Below, in pieces: positions 20,701 through 28,779 of a stretch of DNA of 64,000 nucleotides; the first letter of the stretch is position 1; the number at the start of each line of letters is the position of its first letter. Below the pieces are notes generated by a model. It had not been told where the DNA came from. It did not search any database and worked only from the letters and a program-made list of their open reading frames with translations. The translations under genes were made by a program, and so were the position numbers. The stretch is from Bacillus cereus ATCC 14579 (GTDB lineage Bacteria; Bacillota; Bacilli; Bacillales; Bacillaceae_G). The stretch lies in assembly GCF_000007825.1 (NCBI RefSeq), contig NC_004722.1, positions 4,380,501-4,444,500 on the forward strand, given 5' to 3'.

Positions 20701-20868
20701 CCCAATTTCTGATAAGTTATTTTGAGTAATCTTTTGTCGCAAGTTCTTCCATAGGTCTTCTTCGGATTTTAAATCTGGACGATAATTCCACTGATTATGA
20801 CCTTCTCCTAGCACTTCAATCAGGCGACGTTCTACTTCAGCTTCATCATTATGTGGTATCTGTGTCAT
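17709..20868 (-). pseudogene. hsdR: HsdR, type I restriction subunit, frameshifted
   Basis: HsdR is the translocase/endonuclease of a type I system. The N-terminal part (20868-19234, 544 aa) carries the nuclease motif (LPIVQIELKQ), Walker A (WHATGSGKTLTSF), DECHR and GFTGTPIF; the second part (open from about 19260 to 17709) carries the remaining helicase motifs (LLTGFDAPTIQTLF, QAFSRTNRT) and the C-terminal domain. Reading passes between frames at an A5 run (coding strand, 19249-19253): four As would give GIEKEAYLEPSS, while five give a stop ten codons on. A single extra base therefore breaks the gene, unless this is a sequencing error. Intact length would be about 1050 aa. Confidence 0.88.
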
Positions 20869-20891
20869 GTTTCTCCCTCTCTTCTATCCCC

Positions 20892-22136
20892 TTAGGCAAA
20901 CATCTTTTGTAGGAATGCTTTTTTCGTTTCTTTTAAGGCATCTAATTCACGCTGATGAAGAGCGATAGCGTCATCCAGTTGTTTAAAAAAGTTACCAATC
21001 ATTTTTTGTTCTTCGTATTTTGGAATATCAACCAGAAATTTTTTCATCTCGGATGCCAAAATATGCTTTATAGTATTACCAGTTGTGATGTTATTCAATT
21101 TCTTTTTTGATTTATGGGTTTGAAACTGATAATTTAAGAAGTATGGATCAGCTTTTTCTCGATAGTTTGAAAACATAATCAAAGCATGAGCAGCAGTATT
21201 ATCTAATTCTTCAGGAATCACTGCTGTATGTCCAACATGTCCAGATTGAACCATAACTAAGTCACCAGTATGAAGCCAGTTATTTTTTTGCTTTTCGTAA
21301 AATTCATCATTGATGAACACTTCTGTATTTCTATTTATCTGTCCATCCTTAACATTATTTGATTCTAAATAAAAATGACCATCTTCCACATAATATGGCG
21401 TTGCTGTACCAACAAAAGCATTTCTGATTTTTTCGTAAATACTTTCTAACTTACGCTGCTCCCAATCTCCAGTAAATCCTGGGAACCGAACTTCTGGCAC
21501 GGACTCCCCCTCTTTTGGAAACATTTTTTGCAAGAATCCCTTTTTTGTTTGTTTGAGGGTGGTTAGTTCTTGCTGATGAAGAGCGATCATGTCGTCTAGT
21601 TGTTTTAAAAAGTTACCGATTTGGGTTTGTTCTACCAGGTTAGGGATTAAATGAAGAGTCTCAAAAAAATCGCTCACACTTATGTTTAGAAGACCATGAT
21701 TACGTGCACCTTCTACAGATATCATAGATACTTCTTTATGCCACACTGCCGATTCAAAATAATGAGTTAGGAAATCACTAGAAACGGAATAATTTAACGG
21801 TCTAAAGCATATATATAAACTGGATAATACACCCTTATCATGTTTTTCGAGTCTTTTAATTGCACCATATGGATAACCGTTTGAATAACTCTTGTTGTAA
21901 GCAAACTCCCCTTTGTATAATAAGTAATATCCCTCTAAATTAGTACTAGCCACTGTTTTATTAAAATAGGTTTCTTGGTCAACTAATCCATACTGGGCCG
22001 ATATTGTCAAAGGAAGCCTAGATTCACCTTTTTTGTTTTTTCTTGTAACTCTTTCCACTAATTCAGTTAAGGGTTTCTTTCCCCAATTCCCAGTAAATCC
22101 CGCAAACCGAATCTCTGGTATATGGTTATTTTTCAC
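20892..22136 (-). CDS. hsdS: HsdS, type I specificity subunit
   Basis: HsdS sets the DNA target of the type I enzyme. The 414-residue protein has two target-recognition domains, each starting with a PE-(I/V)RF-GFTG-W segment (residues 7 and 219) and each followed by the conserved helical spacer KQLDD-IALHQ-EL-LK-TKK-FLQKMF. The GTG start lies inside the last codons of the original hsdM frame (CGTGAAAAATAA), a typical overlap. The gene is intact. The two half-repeats are alike enough for domain shuffling. Confidence 0.93.
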   Translation of the reverse strand: MKNNHIPEIRFAGFTGNWGKKPLTELVERVTRKNKKGESRLPLTISAQYGLVDQETYFNKTVASTNLEGYYLLYKGEFAYNKSYSNGYPYGAIKRLEKHDKGVLSSLYICFRPLNYSVSSDFLTHYFESAVWHKEVSMISVEGARNHGLLNISVSDFFETLHLIPNLVEQTQIGNFLKQLDDMIALHQQELTTLKQTKKGFLQKMFPKEGESVPEVRFPGFTGDWEQRKLESIYEKIRNAFVGTATPYYVEDGHFYLESNNVKDGQINRNTEVFINDEFYEKQKNNWLHTGDLVMVQSGHVGHTAVIPEELDNTAAHALIMFSNYREKADPYFLNYQFQTHKSKKKLNNITTGNTIKHILASEMKKFLVDIPKYEEQKMIGNFFKQLDDAIALHQRELDALKETKKAFLQKMFA

Positions 22137-23719
22137 GATTAAACACCTCTAATGCACCCTTGATCCATTCTGCGTTTTCTTCATCAAATTGTAGCGAAGA
22201 AATCATGTCGTATAAATTGGATTCTAGTTCTGCTTTTTCTTTTCGAATTTCTTGAATTGTTGAGCCAATTGCAGCCATATCTACAGGTGCTTCTTCCTCA
22301 AAAGTATCTACATTATCGGGGAATGTTTAAATTGAACTCATTTTCTTTGATTTCATCAAAGGTAGCAACGTGGGCATATTTCTCCACATCTTCACGCTTC
22401 TTATACGTTTCAACAATCTTATCAATATGTTCTTTGAAGAGTTTATTTTGGTTCTTTCCTTTTATAAACTCCTTGCTTGCATCAATGAATAACACATCAC
22501 GAGTGGCACGATTCTTCTTCAAGATTATGACTGTTGTTGGAATTGATGTCCCAAAGAATAAGTTTGCTGGCATACCAATAACAGCATCAATACTTCCATC
22601 TTCTAGTAATTTCTTACGAATCACACCTTCTGCAGCTCCACGGAACAGTACCCCATGCGGTAAGACGATTGCCATTGTTCCAGAATCTTTCAAATGATAG
22701 AATCCATGTAAAAGAAAAGCAAAGTCTGCTTTTGATTTTGGCGCTAACTTCCCGTAACGGTTGAAACGAGAATCATCTAAGAATGTGTCGTCTGAAGACC
22801 ATTTTGCAGAGTATGGTGGATTCATAAGGACAGAATCAAAGGTATATGGTTCATCTGTTGGCCAATCTTTGTTCAACGTATCCCCATTGCGTAAACGCAT
22901 ATCTTCTTTATCAACACCATGCAAGATCAAGTTCATCTTCGCTAAATTATAGGTCGTTGTATTTAGTTCTTGTCCATGATACTTTACACTATCTGGATGG
23001 TTAATATAGTTTTGAATATTCAACATCAAGGAACCTGATCCCATGGTTGGATCAAATACACTAAACAATTTTTTGTCTTCTTGACCAATTGCGGCGATAC
23101 GAGCCATCATGACAGATACCTCATGAGGTGTATAGAATTCTCCTGCTTTCTTACCAGCTTCTGAGGCAAATTGACCAATCAAGAACTCATAGGCATCCCC
23201 AATGACATCGCCATTATGTCCCAGCACATCGACATCATTTAGTTTCTTCAGTACTTCTGTAATAGTAATGTTTCGTTGTTGATCATCTGCTCCAAGTTTT
23301 TTTGATTTCAAATCCACATCATCAAACAATCCATTAAATTGATCATATTTCGTAGACAAATCGATAAAGGCTTTATTCAAGTCATTTAATTGAAACGTGT
23401 TTTGTTTAGCTTGATTGGTTAATACATTAAATAAATAATCTAGTTCAATATCATAGCCTAATGTATCCACTAACGTTTCAATCAAGTCATTTTTTATATC
23501 TTCATCTGCTAATGATTCTCTATACAATTGAGTTTGTTTTTCTTGTGTATCGTATTCTTCTAGCGATTCATCTGCTATTTCAACTACTTTTTCTAATAAT
23601 TTATCAGATAAGTACTTGTAAAAGATCAATCCTAATAAGTAGTTTTTGTATTCTGATGCATCCATTTTGCTTCGCAAGTTGTCTGCGGCACTAAATAATT
23701 TTGAATTTAATTCAGCCAT
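22126..23719 (-). pseudogene. hsdM: HsdM, type I DNA methyltransferase, truncated by a frameshift
   Basis: HsdM is the N6-adenine methyltransferase of the system. SAM motif FDPTMGSGSLML and catalytic NPPY (LMNPPYSAKW) are intact. The frame stops at 22313 after FNLNIPR (468 aa). Removing one base at 22313-22314 restores NIPRYVDTFEEEAPVDM and about 60 more residues to a stop at 22126 that overlaps the hsdS start, as expected for the complete gene of about 530 aa. The lost part is the C-terminal helical region that contacts HsdS. Either a real lesion or a sequencing error. Confidence 0.85.
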
Positions 23720-23741
23720 GTTGCGTTCCTCACTTCTTCTA

Positions 23742-24308
23742 TTATTGATCTAATTGCTTCAATGCTTTTAAATAAAGTTGTTCTTCAAGTTCTACTTGTT
23801 TCTTTGCCAAAGCTTGACGCTTTCTCAAAAAGAAATAAGCTTTTCCAATCGTACGTTGTTTCTCAATACTTGGTAACTTAATTTCTAATGCTTTTAAAAT
23901 CGCTGGAGTTAATTTTGGTACAGTACTTCCTTGCATGGAAATTGCCATTTGCTTTTTCATTGAGTATGATTCATTCAACGCATAACATAAATAGCTACTA
24001 TCCAAATATTCATGTTTAATAATGAGTTTCGCAAAGTTTTGGCTTATGATCTTCCCTTGGTTTAAGTCACTCACTATCCCAGCTTTTGAACTAACAAAGC
24101 TGAAAACAACATCTCCGGCACTGCTCAAATAACTGTCTTTATAATTTGAATTTCCACTATAAGAACTAGCTTGTAATTCTAGAAATGATCCATCTAAATC
24201 ATTCATTAAATCCTCATACGAATAAGCAACTAAATTCAGATCATTTTTCTCGTTTCCTCTAGAAAGGTTTCTTCCTATTCTAACTGTTACGATATCTTCA
24301 AGTTTCAT
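23742..24308 (-). CDS. Half-size HsdS-like protein with one target-recognition domain
   Basis: This 188-residue protein starts MKLEDIVTVRIGRNLSRGN and ends in a helical segment (PSIEKQRTIGKAYFFLRKRQ, then LEEQLYLKALKQLDQ), the layout of one target-recognition domain plus one helical spacer of HsdS. Normal HsdS has two of each. It is the first gene of the restriction operon, 22 bases before hsdM. GAGGG precedes the ATG. It could dimerise to act as an alternative specificity subunit or modulate the full HsdS. A truncated HsdS is also possible, but its position ahead of hsdM argues against simple decay. Confidence 0.7.
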   Translation of the reverse strand: MKLEDIVTVRIGRNLSRGNEKNDLNLVAYSYEDLMNDLDGSFLELQASSYSGNSNYKDSYLSSAGDVVFSFVSSKAGIVSDLNQGKIISQNFAKLIIKHEYLDSSYLCYALNESYSMKKQMAISMQGSTVPKLTPAILKALEIKLPSIEKQRTIGKAYFFLRKRQALAKKQVELEEQLYLKALKQLDQ

Positions 24309-24366
24309 ATCCCGCCCTCTTTAAAAAAGTATTTCTTTAAAATTACTTAATTATCATTACGATTAA

Positions 24367-24395
24367 ATCTTATCACTCTGAAAATAATCCGTCAA
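24367..24395 (-). promoter_or_regulatory. Promoter of the restriction operon
   Basis: On the minus strand TTGACG (24395-24390) and TAAGAT (24372-24367) are 17 bases apart, placing a start about 50 bases before the half-HsdS gene. Confidence 0.7.
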
Positions 24396-24398
24396 CAA

Positions 24399-24430
24399 TT
24401 CAGATGTAATTTTCAAGAATTACATCTGAA
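24399..24430. repeat. 13-bp perfect inverted repeat upstream of the restriction promoter
   Basis: TTCAGATGTAATT and AATTACATCTGAA surround a six-base loop, ending four bases from the -35. It could be an operator or an activator site, or a terminator without a good T-tract. Confidence 0.6.
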
Positions 24431-24519
24431 TTTCCCTACCCTAATTAAAAGCTAAGAAGATGATGTAAAGTTAAATATCCTTATGGTTATACTATAAAAA
24501 TATACTGTAATTTAACACA

Positions 24520-24798
24520 TATACAAATGTATACAATACAAAGATAGTAGGGAGTGATTAAAATAGCAGAGACATTTCGGCGTGGGAAGATAGAAGACTA
24601 TATTAAACGACTTCATTGGAGAAAAGAAATCATGGTAAGTCAAATAAATAAAAATGAATTTTCATGTATTAGAGACAATTTATTAGGGCAAATACAATCC
24701 ATAGATTTTGTCTTAAATGAATTGATTAAAGAATTTAGTTTATTTCAAGAAGAAAAAAATTAGACTATTTATAATTAAGAAGATATACATTTGTATAC
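24520..24798. repeat. 14-bp inverted repeats flanking a small ORF at the right end of the element
   Basis: TATACAAATGTATA at 24520-24533 recurs in inverse orientation at 24785-24798. The right copy lies inside a larger hairpin (AATTAAG...CTTAATT, 24774-24808), and a further hairpin ATTTCGCTCAT/ATGGGCGAAAT follows. They may bind a recombinase or a regulator of the small ORF. Confidence 0.6.
24554..24763 (+). CDS. Small helical protein, 69 aa, at the right end of the element
   Basis: The frame begins at GTG 24554 with a weak, overlapping GGGAG. The product is charged and helical (KIEDYIKRLHWRKEIMVSQ, then a Leu/Ile-rich C-terminal helix), with no recognised motif. It lies between two 14-bp inverted repeats and points toward the element end. 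It could be an accessory DNA-binding protein; unknown. Confidence 0.4.
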   Translation: MIKIAETFRRGKIEDYIKRLHWRKEIMVSQINKNEFSCIRDNLLGQIQSIDFVLNELIKEFSLFQEEKN

Positions 24799-24862
24799 AA
24801 CTCTTAATTTCGCTCATCAAAAAATGGGCGAAATATATATATGCCCATCATTACAACAAAGT

Positions 24863-25414
24863 TTAATTACGCCCCATATATAGCTTGCCTATATGTGCCA
24901 ATATGATAGAGGCTGCTGCACGACGGAAGGCTTCTTTAAAAACTTCCCTCGGGTGTACAATTGACGTGTTTAAACTTCCAATAAAGATCGTTTGCCTATG
25001 TATAACTTGATTTTTTGTATTTAAATATAAACAAACAAAATGCTCTTGTTGTAAAAAACGCATTTCTTCCATCATGTATTTCGCACAATCTTCTGGACTT
25101 CGAATACTATATCTATTTTGATATTCTAAACGTACCATTCTTCTGCCTAGTTCAAAGGCTGCCATAAGTTGCGATGCCTTTGAAATCCCAATACCATGTA
25201 TACTAATTAGCTCTTCTAATGTTGCATCTTTCAACATACGTAAGCCATCAAATTGATGTAAAATTTTATCTGACAACTTTAAAACTGTTTCTTCTTTAGA
25301 ACCTGTTCTGAGTAACACTGCGAGAAGCTCTCGATTTGATAAACTTCCAGCACCTTCTAACAATAAACGCTCCCGTGGCTGTTCTTCTCTTACAACATCA
25401 CGAATACCGTTCAT
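24863..25414 (-). pseudogene. radC: RadC N-terminal fragment, cut by the Tn554-family element
   Basis: This fragment contains the helix-hairpin-helix region (EELISIHGIGISKASQLMAA) and most of the RadC domain up to AAASII. After that the element replaces CLHNHPSGD with a 13-residue tail (LAHIGKLYMGRN and stop). The metal-binding residues are lost. Genomic RadC sequence covers 24902-25414. The gene sits between maf and mreB as in other bacilli, confirming the original locus. Confidence 0.93.
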
Positions 25415-25460
25415 CTCTCCACCCCTTTATTTGTTCTCTCAAAGAAAACCCCATGCAATT

Positions 25461-26036
25461 TTACGCATGGGTTACATCAATATCAAATTGTTTTAATTCC
25501 CGAACGAGACGTGCAATTGGTAAGCCAACTACACTATAGTAGTCCCCTTGAATATTTTGAACGAAAATAGATCCTTTACCTTGAATCCCATAACTACCGG
25601 CTTTATCAAAAGGTTCTTTCGACGCGACGTATGTATCAATTTCCTCTTCTGTTAACTCCCAAAATGTAACTTCTGTACGCTCATAAAAAGTAACCGTTTT
25701 TTCTTTTGCTATAATTGCAACACCTGTATACACTTCATGTGTTTTCCCTGATAGTAATTGCAACATCTCTTTCGCCTCATCCTCATTAGAAGGCTTACCA
25801 AGAATACGCGACTCATATGTAACAATTGTATCTGCACCTAACACAATGTGATCACTATTATTTTCTGCCACCGCTGATGCTTTTTGCAAGGCAAGCGACA
25901 TTACAATATCAGAAGGCGATGAATATGCACCAATTGTTTCCTCTACTTCACTTACAACGATTTCAAATGGCACACTAGCTAACTCAAGCAATTCCTTCCT
26001 CCGAGGTGACCCTGAAGCTAAAATTATTTTTCTCAT
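25461..26036 (-). CDS. maf: Maf, nucleoside triphosphate pyrophosphatase
   Basis: Maf hydrolyses dTTP/UTP and modified nucleotides and is linked to septum formation. The signature [11 protein letters not shown] is at residues 6-16 and the substrate-loop motif LGADTIV is near residue 66. GGAAGGAG precedes the ATG at 26036; an upstream in-frame start at 26057 lacks a proper site. The 191-residue length is normal. Confidence 0.94.
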   Translation of the reverse strand: MRKIILASGSPRRKELLELASVPFEIVVSEVEETIGAYSSPSDIVMSLALQKASAVAENNSDHIVLGADTIVTYESRILGKPSNEDEAKEMLQLLSGKTHEVYTGVAIIAKEKTVTFYERTEVTFWELTEEEIDTYVASKEPFDKAGSYGIQGKGSIFVQNIQGDYYSVVGLPIARLVRELKQFDIDVTHA

Positions 26037-26208
26037 ATTTTCTCCTTCCTTTCTCACATGAAGCAGAACAATTTATATTAATCGTATCAAAGGAATAGTT
26101 TGCCCACAAATGAAAGAAATATTAATTTCTCTAACTAAAATAACACTTCTTTATTGCATACGATTATATTCCTGTCATAGAGAAAGCACTTTGCTCTAAA
26201 TTCAAAAG

Positions 26209-26239
26209 AAAAGAAAGAAGTACATGTACTTCTTTCTTA
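26209..26239 (-). terminator. Terminator after spoIIB
   Basis: The palindrome GAAAGAAGTAC/GTACTTCTTTC, extended by A/T pairs and followed by TTCTTTT on the minus strand, is 30 bases past the spoIIB stop. Confidence 0.8.
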
Positions 26240-26268
26240 CTCATTTTATTATCCTATCATTTCACTTT

Positions 26269-27219
26269 CTACGAAACAATTTTTTCATACGAGAGTAAAC
26301 CATCAATAATAACTTGATTTAATTTCGCCAAAGATTCCTTATCCATCTTCCCATCTTTTACTGTTTGTACAGCTACCGACGTATACATATACAGTTTCTT
26401 TGCTTCTTCTTGTTTCATACTTTTCCCTTCTTTTTCAACCTTTTTCCATTCTTTTTCAATTACTTCTATATCTTTTGCGCTGCTTTTTCCACCAACTTGT
26501 ACGCTAGAAGCATATTTTGCTAAATGAGTGTATAATGGCTGCACTTTTGTTAAAAATGTTCCTACTTCTTTATCATCTTTCAACAATGCTTTATCTGTTA
26601 TATCCCAGTTCTTTTTTAAAACGGAGACACCATCATTTTTATACTTAGTCATTAATTGATTTATAGACTGTTCATCGCTAGCAATACCAACAACTATTGC
26701 ATACTTATCACCGCTCGGTCTCAAAGCACCAATGCCCCCATTGCCTTTCCATTCTTCAAGAGCTGCCTGTCCCTTTTCTTCAGAAGAATAAAGCCCCCCT
26801 TGAACAAAAAATAATTTCATTGGATCCAATGACGTTCCTGCTTGTGCTTTTTGTTTTTCTTCTTTCGGTGCTGGTGTTTGTTCTGCCGTTCCACCCACCT
26901 TTGATTCTCCATTTCCAGTCGGCCTTGAAGCTGTCACTTCACTTCCTCCTGTCGTTCCTTGTCCAGTAAGTAAATGAAGCATCCCCATTCCAAACGCCGT
27001 ACCGATAATGATTGCAGTTGCAACGATTACAATTAATGTATTACTCCACTTCTTTCGGTATTTTTCCACAGACATTGATTTCGCTTTTTGAAACGGAACA
27101 ACATTTTTCGGTCGTTCACTTTCTACTACCATCCATTCAAATTCATCTTTCTTTTTTTCCTCATACTTCGCTTCTGTTCCATTCACTTTCACTGAGATCG
27201 TTCGTGATTGCTTGTCCAT
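26269..27219 (-). CDS. spoIIB: SpoIIB, SPOR-domain engulfment protein
   Basis: SpoIIB localises septal peptidoglycan dissolution at the start of engulfment. The chain starts MDKQSRTISVKVNGTEAKYE, has one transmembrane segment near residues 68-87 (IVIVATAIIIGTAFGMGML), a Pro/Lys/Gln-rich linker and a SPOR-like domain at about residues 133-200. GAGGTG precedes the ATG at 27219. It lies between folC and maf; the comC gene found between folC and spoIIB in B. subtilis is absent. Confidence 0.85.
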   Translation of the reverse strand: MDKQSRTISVKVNGTEAKYEEKKKDEFEWMVVESERPKNVVPFQKAKSMSVEKYRKKWSNTLIVIVATAIIIGTAFGMGMLHLLTGQGTTGGSEVTASRPTGNGESKVGGTAEQTPAPKEEKQKAQAGTSLDPMKLFFVQGGLYSSEEKGQAALEEWKGNGGIGALRPSGDKYAIVVGIASDEQSINQLMTKYKNDGVSVLKKNWDITDKALLKDDKEVGTFLTKVQPLYTHLAKYASSVQVGGKSSAKDIEVIEKEWKKVEKEGKSMKQEEAKKLYMYTSVAVQTVKDGKMDKESLAKLNQVIIDGLLSYEKIVS

Positions 27220-27359
27220 ACACTCACACCTCACCTCTTATCGTTGTCCGCATCATATCATATTCATTTCATAAAAAAACGAGATATTTGTCAGAGGAAT
27301 TCGCCAAATAACCCTATATATTTATCTTATATGTATGCATTTGACTTCATTTGTAGAAC

Positions 27360-27394
27360 AAAAAAACTAGATAGCAAAGACTATCTAGTTTTTC
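27360..27394 (-). terminator. Terminator overlapping the folC end
   Basis: AAACTAGATAG and CTATCTAGTTT pair perfectly and are followed by TTTTT on the minus strand. Confidence 0.85.
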
Positions 27395-28686
27395 TCGCAA
27401 ATATATTTTCGTACTTCAGAAATGAAATAAAGAGAACCTGTTATGATAAAAACATCATTTTCTGCTATCATTTCAACTTTTGTATCAATTGCCTCTTTCC
27501 AATTTTCAAAAACTAATTTTGATTCTTTCTGTGAATATGATGCAAGCTTATCAGCAGAAATAGCACGATCAAAGGCGAATGTTGTAAAAATAATTTCATC
27601 TGCAATGGTTTCTAATTGGCCTACCATGTTATGTAATTGTTTATCACCAAGGGCAGTAAATAACACTATTACATTTTTATCTTTGTAATGCGCTTCTACT
27701 GTTTTCACAAGGCTTTCGATACCTTCTGGATTATGAGCACCATCTATAATAATATCTGGATTACTTTGCAGTTTTTCAAAGCGCCCCACCCAATACGCTT
27801 CCTGGTATCCAGTTCTTATTTCTTCTTCCTCAATTAAAAATGATAAGTATGTTTTTACATACATGACTGCCATAAGCGCAAGTGCTGCGTTTCCTACTTG
27901 GTGGCTGCCTTTCATTGTGATTCGCACATCTTCAAAAGAGGCGAAAGGACAAGTGAAATCGAACTGTTCTCCATCTTCACTAGACTGTTTATGTAATGCT
28001 GTAAAATGGTTGCCCATCTCGTATAAGTTTGCATGATTTTCCTTTGCAACATTTTGAATGACTTGCAAAGCTTCTTCATCTTGTACACCAGTAATTACCG
28101 GCACGCCAGACTTAATAATCCCCGCCTTTTCATATGCAATTTCTCCTAGTGTATTTCCTAAAATATGCATATGATCGTGACCGATATTCGTAATAATCGT
28201 GAGAACAGGGTGTATAACATTGGTAGAATCAAAACGTCCACCAAGCCCTGTTTCAAATAAAACAACATCACAGAAATTGAATTTGCCGAAATAGCAAATC
28301 GCCATAACAGTAATAATTTCAAACTCTGTCGCTTCCCCTAAATCCGTTTCATCTAGTTTTTCCACGACTGGTTTTACCAGCTTTACAAGTTCAGTAATCT
28401 CTTCGTCTGCAATTGGTGTTCCATTCACACTAATGCGTTCATTAAATGATTCGATGTAAGGAGAGGTAAACGTTCCTACCTTATATTTCGCGCCTTCTAA
28501 CATGTAACGCATATATGTTAACGTTGAACCTTTTCCATTTGTACCAGCAAGATGAACACATTTTATATGACGCTCTGGATTTCCGAGCTCTTCTAGCATC
28601 CAATTCATTCTTTCTAATCCTGGTTTAATACCAAATTTCAATCGGCTATGAATCCACCCTATCGCTTCTTCGTATGTATGTATCAC
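27385..28686 (-). CDS. folC: FolC, folylpolyglutamate/dihydrofolate synthase
   Basis: FolC adds glutamate to folates and joins dihydropteroate to glutamate. The Mur-ligase P-loop GTNGKGSTL is near residue 47, and the DGAHNPEG motif is near residue 310. The GTG at 28686 (VIHTYEEAIGW) follows GAAAGGGG at good distance, so it is preferred over the upstream TTG at 28713. The resulting length is 433 aa. It follows valS, as in other bacilli. Confidence 0.94.
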   Translation of the reverse strand: MIHTYEEAIGWIHSRLKFGIKPGLERMNWMLEELGNPERHIKCVHLAGTNGKGSTLTYMRYMLEGAKYKVGTFTSPYIESFNERISVNGTPIADEEITELVKLVKPVVEKLDETDLGEATEFEIITVMAICYFGKFNFCDVVLFETGLGGRFDSTNVIHPVLTIITNIGHDHMHILGNTLGEIAYEKAGIIKSGVPVITGVQDEEALQVIQNVAKENHANLYEMGNHFTALHKQSSEDGEQFDFTCPFASFEDVRITMKGSHQVGNAALALMAVMYVKTYLSFLIEEEEIRTGYQEAYWVGRFEKLQSNPDIIIDGAHNPEGIESLVKTVEAHYKDKNVIVLFTALGDKQLHNMVGQLETIADEIIFTTFAFDRAISADKLASYSQKESKLVFENWKEAIDTKVEMIAENDVFIITGSLYFISEVRKYICEKN

Positions 28687-28743
28687 GTATGCTTTTCCCC
28701 TTTCAAAAGACAACTTTCATAGTTCTATTATACGCAAAGAAAA

Positions 28744-28776
28744 GAGACTCACCAATATAGTGAGTCTCTAAAAATA
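28744..28776 (-). terminator. Terminator after valS
   Basis: GAGACTCAC and GTGAGTCTC pair with a 7-base loop between valS and folC, followed by TTTTC on the minus strand. Confidence 0.7.
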
Positions 28777-28779
28777 TTT

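Larger units (their letters stand above)
6191..24901. mobile_element. Tn554-family transposon in radC with a defence cargo
   Basis: The element splits radC, the known attachment gene of Tn554-type elements. Its left arm has recombinase genes in the Tn554 style: a tnpA-like tyrosine recombinase, two larger tyrosine recombinases, and a coiled-coil tnpC-like gene. The ends are set where RadC identity stops (about 6190 and 24902), with an uncertainty of a few bases. There is no clear target duplication. A short sequence ACATATAGGYA occurs near both ends in inverted orientation (6188-6198 and 24886-24896). The cargo, read leftward, is type I restriction genes, Thoeris and a HEPN-like gene. Confidence 0.88.

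Noticed and set aside
24399..24430. Terminator for a plus-strand gene
   Set aside because: No plus-strand gene ends before it and the T-tract is only three bases; a regulatory palindrome is at least as likely.
6191..24901. Prophage or integrative conjugative element
   Set aside because: No capsid, terminase, relaxase or conjugation genes are present. The recombinase set and radC target point to a Tn554-type transposon.
26213..26238. 26-bp palindrome as a regulator binding site
   Set aside because: Its position just after the spoIIB stop and the following T-rich run make it an ordinary terminator.
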